This document shows positions 1 through 10,400 of a DNA stretch of 64,000 bases, in pieces. The translations under genes and the position numbers were made by a program. The stretch comes from Acanthaster planci (taxonomy: Eukaryota > Echinodermata > Asteroidea > Valvatida > Acanthasteridae): assembly GCF_001949145.1 (NCBI RefSeq), contig NW_019091388.1, forward strand, positions 738,343-802,342, in the 5' to 3' direction. Numbering within the stretch: the first letter of the stretch is position 1; each line of letters starts with the position of its first letter. The notes below the pieces were generated by a model that was not told where the DNA came from, made no database searches, and worked only from the letters and a program-made list of their open reading frames with translations.

Positions 1-64
1 GACTCCGGCCACCCATATAAACCACATGTCTCCGATCCCGGAGTCCCCGGCAGGAAGTGGTTAA
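1..64 (-). mobile_element. TTAA-flanked MITE, copy 1 (end only)
   Basis: This is the terminus of the same repeat family found complete at 5344, 9187, 13289 and 17795. The last bases read CCCCGGCAGGAAGTGG followed by TTAA at 61-64, which is the reverse complement of the family's left end. The preceding ~45 bases (a 'gactccggcc...gatcccggagtcc' stretch) match, in reverse, the subterminal part of the copy at 9187. The rest of the element lies outside the window. Confidence 0.75.
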
Positions 65-612
65 TGCTGGTATAGACAAATTTGCATTTTCAATGTAAAC
101 TTTGCAGTATTTGGAAAGGCTTGCATGGTGACAGAGTTGTAGGATCCTTTTTTATAACCTTCCCCCACTGTGCTTGTGATGTCAACAGAAGTGTACTGGT
201 GTGTCATACATAGGGTGGACCTCTGCACAAAAGAAGTCCACATAATGCAGGGTACGATGGCATTGTATGGACATGCACATGTCGGCACAAGGTTCCCCCT
301 CTCTGGAAAAGGGGTTTAGAGATATTTTGGGGTAGGGGTCATCTGTGGTAAAAGGAAGAGGAATAGTCAAGGAAACCTTGTACAAAAACCAGCCAAAATC
401 TTGTTCCTGGTTGAAGAAAAATGAGTATTTTCACTGCATTTTCTTAACTGCACAGAAACAAAGGAATGTCCACAGTAAATGTAAACATGGTTGTACTAAA
501 AGAGTGAATTTAAACGTTGGTGGTGAGCCAAATTGAACATTTGATTCTCGTAGTCTTGTTCTCTCAGAACGAAGACAATCAATGTTACAATAATTCTTGT
601 CTTTTTTTTCAG

Positions 613-3600
613 CTGAGAAGTGTGGTAATTCAGCCATTCAGCAGTGGGCGGGGCTTCAGGTGGTTGTCAGCTTAATGCATGAGGGCAGGCTACAAAGGGC
701 TGATGCACTCACTAGGAAGGTTAGTCGATCCAAATGTGATTCACAGTAATGTTTACTACCATAGGGGTCACCATAGAGAAGTCATATTTGCAGTTCATAA
801 TAAAAAATAGTTACTTTTTTGCATAAGTTGTCAGCAGTTAGATACTCAACATTAATATTGGAATCATTCTCTGAGCAGTGAGTTTGTAGAGGACTTCAAA
901 ATACACATGCATGATGCTGTCCCATGTGCAAACAGTACAGAGTACTTGATTAAGTGCAGGATAATGTACTCAAGATACTGACTACGAAGAAATCAAGACA
1001 AATCTTACTGGCGTATTATATTGTGAAGGAATCCTATTCTACTGGCACATCAAGGGGCCAACAGATACAGGAATTCGTAAGACTTCCAAGACTAAACTGC
1101 CAATCGTCTGTTTTTTGTCCAAATTACCTTAGTCTCTTAAGTGTTCTGGTAACTTTACTTACAGGAGTGCTACATAACTACTGAAATCATGAAGAGGACT
1201 TAAAAGCTGCTAAGAAATAAATTTATATGTCACACTTTTTTGAAGAAATTAGTAATTATAGGAAGAAAATCTGAAGACATTTTTTAAGCGATTGCTTTAC
1301 CAAATGTTAAAAACGTCTGCATGTGAATCTTGTTTCTTTAAGTCCATTTTGGTGAATTATTTCTGTCATAAGATTCAACTTGTTCCTTTTCTTTGATGAC
1401 GTGAAATTTATGAAAGTTTGCCTAACAGCTTTCCCTCAAAATCATGAAGAGTTTTTGCTTACTGTTTGTGCACAGTTAGAGGTCATTTATCAGTCTCAAC
1501 CAGACATCAAGTCAGCCTTACAGCTCCTCCAAGCCCAGGCTGTCTGCATGCAGCATGTCTCTAGTCAGAGCATTGAGTTACTCAGGACTGTCATCTCAAG
1601 AACAAGTTACCAATCATTAGCAGCTTGGCAGGTCTGTACAGAGGGGTCTAGGATGAAGGTTCCTCCCTCCCATTTCCCCACAAAATACCTTACCTATCCC
1701 CTCTTCATAAGAGTAGCACCATGTAGCAAATGCAGGAATATTCATCCTCAATATATCAAACCATTTTACTAGTGTTGCACTTGTGTAACAGTCATTAAAT
1801 ACCAAGTACGTACACCAACAAGAGATACTTGAATTCAGCAAGTACACTATTGAATTTACCTGTGGCTATGTTGTGCCTGGTTAGTGTTGCGTGAACAAAT
1901 GAAAAACCAATTCCTTGACCTTCATTGAAATAGTAATGTATCATTGAATTTGGATGTTAGATTAATAGCACATGTTAGTTGTGAATCAAGACACCATGTT
2001 TAACTCTTGTACATGTATCATTCAGACCTTTTAATAAAATAAACTGATCGTGTATGAAACCCATTTGCCAATAACTTGTTCTCAGATCTTCAGGAGTCAT
2101 TAGTGTCCGTATACAGGATTTTCCATAAACCAGACACTACAAGTTTCATTGTCTTTTTACTTGTTTATCAGAACACACTTTGGCTATATTTACCAATGCA
2201 CTTTACATCATTTGTATCACTACAATCTTTGATTTCCAGTTGCTGGCCAAGCTGTATGAGCAGGAAGGTATGGTGGCGGCAGCAGAGTCTGCCTACAGAC
2301 AGAGTCTAGTACACTCACATGGACAGCAGCTTGTACCGTTACTCAGACTCGCCCATCTGGCTCTCAGAGCAACTAAGGTTAGCGCATTAGTGACTCACTG
2401 TGAGTCATTCCAGAGTCCTGTACAGTCACAGGGACAACAGCTGGAACTGTTACTCAGACTCACCCTATAATTGTAAGGCGTTCAGAGCAACTAAGGTTAG
2501 GGTCTCAGTGACTCACTGTGAGTTAGTCCACAGTCTGGTACACTCACAGGGACAGCAGATGGTACCATTATTGACTCACCCATGTGGCTTTCAGAGCAGC
2601 TAAGATAAGGCCTCAGTGACTCGCTGTATTACAGTGAGTATTACAGTGACTGACTTAAAGTCAGTCTACAGAAATTGGTACACTTGTAGGGACAGCAGCT
2701 TCTATGTAAAACCCCAGTAAACACTCAAGATGAGCCCTAGCCTTGTTGAAGACAGCACCACCCCACCTGAGTGACAAACACATTATTTCTATCCCGGAAT
2801 AAGTGTTTTAGTCTTGTTTTCTTTCAGGCAAGCAATGAGGAACACTGGGCCGCTCTGGTCCTTGAGGCCACTAATGAGGCATTGAAGTTACAACCAACAT
2901 GTCCTATAGCATTATTACTACAAGGACTCCTACACCAGCATAAAGGCAATACAAGGTAAGACTACAGGCAATGTTGTATGATTATAGGGGGTAATGTTTG
3001 AGATCACCGGTGCATCCTAGACTGGGTGCATCTCAGATACAGACACCTTGGAGCAAGTTTGAATAAAAAGTGTGGTCAACCATAGGACAAGTTTGATCAA
3101 GAATCATTGTTAATCATAGTTAGCTAATTCTTATCCATGATTAGTCTAGTGCACTTGATTACTCAAGACCACTGTAACAAGGTTGATTGCATCTCCAGGA
3201 GTCGCATGCAATACTGTATACAAAGCAGGGAGCCATGACCTTGAACTCTTGCAGTGACATTTGATCATAATTTGACAGTACTTTGCACTTTTGATGCACA
3301 GGTGTAAGACAGGGCAAGAAAAGTCAATAGTTAAGCAGTGATCTTTGGCTGAATTTCATTGCAATGTACAGATTTGAGTGTGCATTGTACGTGTTCAGTT
3401 ATCAATCTTTCCTTATCACTGTTCCCCCACAGTGAGGCCAGAGATGAACCCTTTGTTTACAAAATCACTTTGTGGTCGCTGCCATTTCACCTAATCAGTT
3501 CCCTCTGTACTTGCAATTACAAAACAAAGCTTTTGTAGTTGCATTTCACAGTCTGGTTCAAAGTAGTTGACTGGAGTAGTCGCATCATCCTACATTACAG

Positions 3601-4313
3601 TTAAAGTTTACATAGTTTGTTCCAACTTGCTCCTGGTCCAATGGTAGGGGTTGCTGTCATTCAAATAATGCTAATACCAATGGGCCATTTCCAATTGTTA
3701 GGCAAAGCAAGAAGTGTTTCCAGCAGGTGCTTGAGATGTCCAGAGGAGACCAGATGAACTTAGCAAGGTCTGTAGCTAGATATCACATGATGCAACACTA
3801 TGCCAGCAAGAAAGATGCAAACACTGCCCAGGTGAGACTCCCTTCATGTATTCTGTGTTTCACCTTCCAAAATGGACATGGGTCCTGTTGCCCAGAGACC
3901 CTCAAAAATGGAGATTTGAAACGTTTGCTCTATATAGATCGAACCCACGACCTCCTGCTGGAGGAGGTTGTGGGTTCGAGTCCCACCCGAGTAAGCTTGT
4001 TACTTTTTTCGCAAGCTCTCTGTCAAGCACTGAGCATACAGTGTTTTATTAATATATACGTTGGCTAAGGGCAAACCCGTTATATAAATTAAAATCTCCC
4101 CAACGCAAAAATACATCTTGTAAAACGTTTGCATCGTAAAAATACTTGATATACAGTGGTGCACTGTTGATATGCACAATGCATGACTAAAGTATCACAA
4201 AAAGCCTCTATTAACCCAGCAGTATTCCCCCGATATAGATCTTGGTTGAAGAAGCCATTCAAGAGCAGGATCCCAACCTTCATCTTCTCCAGGAGCTTGT
4301 CCCATCAGCATGA
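613..4313 (+). CDS. TPR-repeat protein, 3' part (possibly SKI3/TTC37-like)
   Basis: Six exons read on the plus strand: 613-719, 1429-1631, 2240-2377, 2828-2955, 3702-3831 and 4239-4313 (stop TGA). All have AG acceptors and GT donors. Phases agree from 1429 to the stop. The join 719 to 1429 does not fit (phase 0 into phase 1), so an exon between them is probably missed. The peptide is helical and TPR-like, with paired helices such as LLAKLYEQEGMVAAAESAYR, then ALKLQPTCPIALLLQGLL and LARSVARYHMMQHYASKKD, ending ...LLQELVPSA. The upstream part of the gene lies outside the window. SKI3/TTC37, the TPR scaffold of the Ski complex that feeds RNA to the cytoplasmic exosome, is my best guess from overall character. 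I could not verify it, and another large TPR protein is possible. The gene converges with SUGP1. Confidence 0.6.
2314..2720 (+). repeat. Tandem copies of an exon tail and its splice donor
   Basis: The 3' part of the TPR exon 2240-2377 is followed in the intron by degenerate copies of itself. The marker GGACAGCAGCT or close variants occurs at 2321 (exonic), 2432, 2549 and 2689, with steps of about 111, 117 and 140 bp. The splice-site context CAACTAAGGTTAG is repeated after the second unit. In the third it reads AGCTAAGATAAG, so the donor GT is lost. The copies contain stops or shifted frames and look like pseudo-exons. Confidence 0.75.
3939..3979. repeat. tRNA T-arm-like hairpin in intron
   Basis: Two 17-bp arms (3939-3955 and 3963-3979) are inverted copies with one G-T mismatch and a 7-base loop. 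The right arm runs into GGTTCGAGTCCC, a good tRNA B-box. This looks like two fused fragments of a tRNA-derived SINE in opposite orientation, inside the last intron of the TPR gene. Confidence 0.6.
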
Positions 4314-5343
4314 AATCCTTGCTTGACATGATAACGGTGATTTGCTTGTAATAGGGTACTCTCTGGCATATGGATACCGGTACATTATTTGGAGAAATGG
4401 TTTTAGATGTGGGTGTATGTCAGAGAAGTGCATCGTGCAAACAGAGTCAGTTCTTGAAGTCAGTGAACAGCCATTCCTTTTTTTTTTTTTGCACCTGCCT
4501 GAGACAATTTTCACAGTAGTGCTGATTTACAGGAATAGCATTTGCATTCCTGTGTGACTCACAGTTGTGGATGAATTTCAAAAGGGGTACAAAGTCTAAG
4601 GGAATTTATCAAACCTTGGCTTCCTTAGCGTCGGCTTCAGTTGTATGAATTTAGTCCCTCATCCCTGCAGCTCGTTACATAGATGGTTTTAGCCACAGAA
4701 ACCTCAAGCTTTTTTTCATTTTGAGTATTTTAGTTGTATGCAAAAGTAAATAGTTAATGTTTTTGCAGCTTCAAAGCTGAGAGGCCAGAGTGGAAAATGG
4801 CTCACAAGTTGGACAAATACTGTCACATAGACTGTCCTAATGCAGTGTTAGCTCAGTGCATGCTTTGATTTGATTGTAGTCTGGCCATACAGCCAATTTT
4901 TCTGAATTACGGGCCTGCTATTTGTACTACCTGTGAGTGAAGGCTGTCAGGTCACTTGGCTACGGGGGGGAAATTACGGACAAGTCTATGGCAGTGGCAG
5001 AGGCCAATTCCCATTAAGTCATGTGTAAATTCCGGCCGTAGCCAAGTGATTCAGACACAGCCATATGATAGACTTACTTGAAGACACCGGGATAATCTGT
5101 GCTTCATTGCATGCTCTAAAACACTGTAACAATCATATTAGAGAAAAAGCACCGACTCCAGAGAATTGATGCGTCTAATGCCCGAGCTACAGATGAGGGC
5201 ACTATCAATGGTCCATTCTCCTGAGCCAGTTTGCAAAGCATGTATTTATTTCATTCAAAATACCTTTTGTTTTTAAAACACCTCTATAGCAATTTTATAG
5301 TATGTTCCTCTTGCAAGCAATGATAAAACAATCTTTGTCTAGA

Positions 5344-5919
5344 TTAACCACTTGCTGCCAGTTGCCTTTGGAAATGCAGTTTTTAAAGCGGGCAATTTTT
5401 AATACATATCTTCGGTTTTCAAAAATCATCAAAAATTCATCTCTTTTTGTCCTGAATGCCCAAACCCCATCGAGTGACTGTCTGGTTATTCTAATCTGAC
5501 AGACAACATCTATTGATGCCCAAGTATTTCAGCCAGACCTGCCACCTTGTTAAAAGAGCCCAGATTGTGTAGTGCTACATAAGTTTCTTTTGTTCTGAAA
5601 CCGACACAGTGTGCTGCTGGCATCTTTTCAATATGGGCCAGATTAGCATGCAGCGGCATTGTGTCACTCATCACTGGGGTGCTGGAGCACTTTTGTCCCT
5701 GGTGTTAATCCACTCACACTCAATGTCACAAACAGTGCTATTGTTTTTCCAAACAACGACGGATTTCTTCCCCTATTGACAACTGACAAATATTGGCAAT
5801 TCCTTGCAGCTCACTCTTTTGTTTCAAGGCCCGGCTCTTTTTGTCCGATTTTGAGCACCCTGGCTATGCGTGCAAACCCAAGGTACCAGAAACGGGGCTC
5901 TCCGGCAGCAAGTGGTTAA
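5344..5919 (-). mobile_element. TTAA-flanked MITE, copy 2
   Basis: The element is 576 bp including TTAA at both ends (5344-5347 and 5916-5919). Terminal inverted repeats are CCACTTGCTGCC at the left and GGCAGCAAGTGG at the right. The interior matches copies 3-5 in reverse orientation, for example CAAGTATTTCAGCCAG at 5520 against CTGGCTGAAATACTCGGG in copy 3. No transposase open frame is present. The TTAA flank is the target-site duplication typical of piggyBac-type elements, so a non-autonomous piggyBac derivative is the likeliest class. Confidence 0.8.
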
Positions 5920-6846
5920 GACCAGCCATGTGACAGGCTCTCAACCAATAGGAATGGCTAAATTATCTTGGGTATTTGTGAAGTAAACCTAAAAGAGCGA
6001 GTAACTGTTGAAAAGCAAGGCCATGCCAAACACTAGTTTTGAAGTTGTATATAATGGCAACTTTTTCCATGCTTTCAGAGACAAACCACGAAGACAAAAT
6101 CAGTGGTTCACCTCAGTTGATTTTCCCAAATATATTTCCCTTTTTATTCGACATTTGAATATCATTTACATGTTACAAATACTAACGTATTAAACTGTAG
6201 TAAGTCTAGTGACTTCACGCTGATAAAAACATGCAGATGATGATTTGCTCTTTAACGTTCATTTGATGTAATCCACCCTTAATATCAAGTTTTGAAAATA
6301 AAACAAAACCAAAAATTAAATTGTGTAGAAGTGAAACCATGCTAGGTTTACCTTCAGTATTGTGAACGTTATCCAAAACACACAAGTGGCAAAAATTCAT
6401 TAGAGATGACTTTAACAAGGAGTTACCACAAGTCTTATGTTATTTACAGATCTGCAACTTTCACACTGGTTTTAAAATGTCAATTCTGTACAATGCTCAA
6501 CTTTTTGTTAGGCTTTGTTTTAATTGCAGTACAGTATAAAGTACCTAACAAAACTGATCAAAGAAATCTACTTTATGGATTTCAATATTCTGTCTGTGGA
6601 GGGAGTATACTCCTGTGTGTTACTCTCAACACTGTACAAGAATCTAAGCACACAAGTGGTCAGTGGCCAAATTTGGTTTAGTTACCACACACTGATCCAA
6701 CAATTAACAGGTGTCTCGTAAGCAAGTACTGAATACAGGTGATTTTTGTACAAAGAAATGTTAAGTCATAAGATGCTTGTTTTATGCTAAAACCTTCTTC
6801 ATATAAAACTTTCCTAAAAGAGAAAAGTAGTCAAAATGTGTTAAAT

Positions 6847-6852
6847 TTTATT
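6847..6852 (-). terminator. Candidate SUGP1 polyadenylation signal
   Basis: AATAAA on the minus strand, about 550 nt downstream of the SUGP1 stop codon. It is the first canonical hexamer I see past the stop. The cleavage site itself is not determined. Confidence 0.35.
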
Positions 6853-7404
6853 GAATCGAATAACTCAAAATAAAAATCAGAGAAGGCAACAATATCAGTT
6901 TTATAAGGAAGAAGATTTGTAGGTGTATTTTGAGTAGCAGTTAATAAATCCTTTCTTCTTCTTGCAGTGAATGTCCCCATCTATCGAATCATGGAAAGGC
7001 TGCCATGCTTTTGTCGGCCATTAACTGGAAAAATGGCCTTTCCCTGGGAGCCTTTTGGTGGCGCACTGTATTGTCAATCACCCCTATAATGAGTGGAGAC
7101 CAGTCAGGATCCAAGTTCATAGAGCTAGTATACAGGAAACTTGCCCAACTTGCCATACAGAAAAGTGTCAAACCAATCATCAGCAGTATATCTCTGGTGA
7201 TGTTTTGACTGGTAGTCACGCATTTGCTGAATGAGTTTTGACATTCTTAGCGGCTACATGATATTGGATCCAGGCTGTGTAGATTAAAAAAGACATGAAA
7301 CTACCAGAACTCTGTTGAATCCACTAAAAATCCAATTAGTCTTAACTCCTCAGTCAGTTGTTCATCAACTATCTGCAAACCTCCGCGTTACACACCCTCC
7401 AACT

Positions 7405-7431
7405 TCAATAATATGGTCTCCTTGGATTGTT
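7405..7431 (-). CDS. SUGP1: 27-nt terminal coding exon of SUGP1
   Basis: The last coding exon encodes NNPRRPYY then TGA, preceded by the acceptor context TTTTTCTGCAG on the minus strand. It joins in phase 0 to the exon ending ...RFRPNPL at 8615. It is far too short for ORF finding and was located by the conserved C-terminus. Gene finders are likely to miss it and read through into LVGQK-stop from the 8615 exon. Confidence 0.9.
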   Translation of the reverse strand, partial: NNPRRPYY

Positions 7432-10400
7432 CTGCAGAAAAAAAGACAATTCCCTCCTTATTGCAAAAGTGAGATGCTGCTTTATAGAACACAAATTAAA
7501 CACTGAAAAAAGGCAGGGAGGAATTTTTCAGCAATGCATTAAAACCAAATGATGGAAACAAAGGATACAAAAGGAACTGCAGAATTCAATAGTGCCTTCA
7601 CTTTTCCAATAGGTGGATCTGCAAATTTAAACGGCTCCATCTATAGTAATAAAAGGCTAATTCTTTTTTAATTTCCTTCTGTTGATACCTAATTCTCAGC
7701 ACCCTCATAACTGTAATACTGCGCTGCACCTTCAATGGATGACCAGGGGCAAATTTCATAGCGCTGCTTTAACTGAAAAATTTGTTAAAGCGTGAAAAAA
7801 CCTTGCTTGACAAATCAGGTTACGAGCCAAAACTTCTTGTGATGTATACTGTTTGGGAATGGTATTTACCTGTCTTTTGGTCAGCATGACAATCACACAG
7901 TTTGAACTGGTAACATTTGTTAATTAAACAAGGTTTTTTTCACACTTAAGCAAATTCTGTGCTTAAGCAGCTCTATGAAATTGGCCCCTGGATGTGAGAC
8001 TGCAAATCAGAACCATTAAAGGGTAACAGAAATTGAAAACGTTTAGTTCACATGAGGTATTTAAAAATAATAATAAATACATAACCATTTCAAAAACATC
8101 GAAAATTTAATGTTTACCCCATTAATTGTGACCCCAAAATGAATAAAAAGATCCTGCATTTCCCCACCCACAAAAAAAATCCCCTTTTGACCGTTTGCAC
8201 TCCCAGGCGGATTGGATGATGTCATCGCCAGAACACTGACATGTACATTGCGCACAATACATGCAGTATAGCATGCTTGCAATAGAACAAGTTGTGTTTG
8301 ATGTAGCTTGGCCCACAAGCAAACACTGTCTCTGTTCAAGAAATACATGTACACAGTAGAGATGTGTCTTTTCATTTCTACCTTGAACTGAGACATTGGA
8401 ATCTGGAAATTATATTACGAGACGTACCAGTACTAGTCCATGATAATTTTTTTAATACTAATATGAAATAATGCAAACTTTCCTAAAGGTATACCTTTTT
8501 AGGCTTATCAAACACATATCCAAGAGAAGTTACTCATAAACATTAGCACTTTAAGTGGACTGAAGACCTGCACTAGAAATCAGAGTTTTCCCACAGTGAC
8601 TATTTCTGACCTACCAGGGGGTTTGGTCTGAATCTGTACGCCAGCATCATCCTCTTCCGATATGCTGAGTATTCATCCTCTGCATCCTCTTTGGTCAAGT
8701 TACTGGCCTTGTCAATGCCCAGGCCAGTGGTGGCTGCAGACGCACTGCCCCTGTGAAACCATCCAATGATCCCAGCAATAGATTAATCAAATCATACAGA
8801 GATTTCCTGACAACTAACCTGGCCTGTATGATTTCACATCCACCGCAGTTTGGAAAAAAAAGCCTTAGAATTTCTTAGATTGGAATTGGAGAATCACTAA
8901 TGCAGCATTGTCTACAGACTTCCAATATGGATTCCACTTGTTTAAATTCCCACATTATGCAAGAGAGGCAGTCCCCATGCACACTTTATTTGAGGGTTCA
9001 GCCAACCAGACTAGGGAAGTGTAGAATTGCCAACCCACTTTGTAACCAATTTAAGGCACCATCCAAATTGCTTGGCTGCAGCTTGAAATTACACACAAGT
9101 TCATGACAGTGGCTGCAGCCATACCCTATGAAGGCTGGTGTAGTTTCAATCCACAGCCAAGTAATTCAGCTTAATTTCTGCCCATATTAACCACTACCAG
9201 CCGGGGACTCCGAAATCGGAGCCGTATGGTTTACATGCGTGGCCGGGGTCTCCAAACTCGGACAAAGGAAACAGGGCCCTGTAACAAAAGACCATACTCT
9301 GAACAAAAGACCAGGCTGCTGGGCATGACCGGCATTTTTCACTCTCAAAAGTGGTGATAATCCAGCCTTACTTTGAAACCGTATACCAGGGTTTGGGGCA
9401 TTGAGAGCAAGCGGATTACCACCAGGGACAAAAATGCTCCACCGCCACAGCGATGAGCCACACAGCACCGCTGCACGCTAATCTGGCCCCTATTGAAAAG
9501 AGGTCAGCAGTGCACTAAGCCAGGTTCGTGAACAAAAGACAGTTATATAACACCGTACAATCTGGGCTCTGTTTACAAGGCTGCAGGCCTGGCTGAAATA
9601 CTCGGGCGTCAATGAAGGTCACCTGTCAACTTAGAGTAGTGCCTGAAGATTACTTGGTGCGGCTATAAACGACTCTTAAATGGAATGATGAATTTTTAAA
9701 GGATTTTAAAAACGGAAAAAATGATAGTCATGCCGGCCAAGCATCATCAACGTTTAAAAATACCCCGGCACGAAGTGGTTAAGATGGGTGATAACAGTTC
9801 AGGCGTCAAAGCTAGTAATGTCCTTCAACAGACACCTGAAGTCTCTTGGATGTCTGTCTGTTGGTCATCTCTGACTTACTTGTTGACTGGTGCAGTGATG
9901 CCCTGCCCCGTCGAGCCAAGACCTTTGCCTTCCTCCCAGCCAAGCTTCTTCAACATCTGGTAACCTGTCACAATTTGACCCAAAACAACACAATGTCAGT
10001 GCATATTTAACAACTTGTGATTGCTATATGATGCGGGACATGGATTTTTAAAAAATCGAATGATGCAATGCAGCCTGCATTCTCAAGAGAATTTTGAAAA
10101 GTTCTGACATCAAAGCATAACAATATGGGCAATTCACAATAGCGCGCCTCCAAGAGTTTGCAATGCGTTGACCAATCACAAGGCGCAAAATCTGTCAACA
10201 CAATGTACATTTGGAAAGAGTCGACGGATTTCACTCACTGTGATTGGTCAACATGTTGCAAACTCTTGGAGGCGCACTGTTGTAAAATGCCCATATTAGT
10301 CTGTTGTATTGCATCAAAGAAGATTCCTTGAACCATACATGATAGGCTGTCACACAATTTACTTGCAAGGTGGAAGGTAGACCACTTAAGATAAATGAGG

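Larger units (their letters stand above)
4314..7404. other. Intergenic region between two convergent genes
   Basis: No gene is recognised here beyond untranslated sequence. A TTAA-flanked MITE occupies 5344-5919. On the minus strand the hexamer AATAAA (plus-strand TTTATT at 6847-6852) lies about 550 nt past the SUGP1 stop and is a reasonable polyadenylation signal. The short open frames at 6406-6721 and 7005-7208 have no recognisable similarity and are probably chance. Confidence 0.5.

Noticed and set aside
954-1184. Possible extra TPR-gene exon from 959 to 1076
   Set aside because: It has an acceptor and a donor but begins and ends in phase 0, so it does not repair the phase mismatch, and the peptide is not TPR-like.
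6989-7219. 76-aa minus-strand frame MTTSQNITRD...
   Set aside because: Falls in the expected SUGP1 3' UTR and shows no recognisable similarity.
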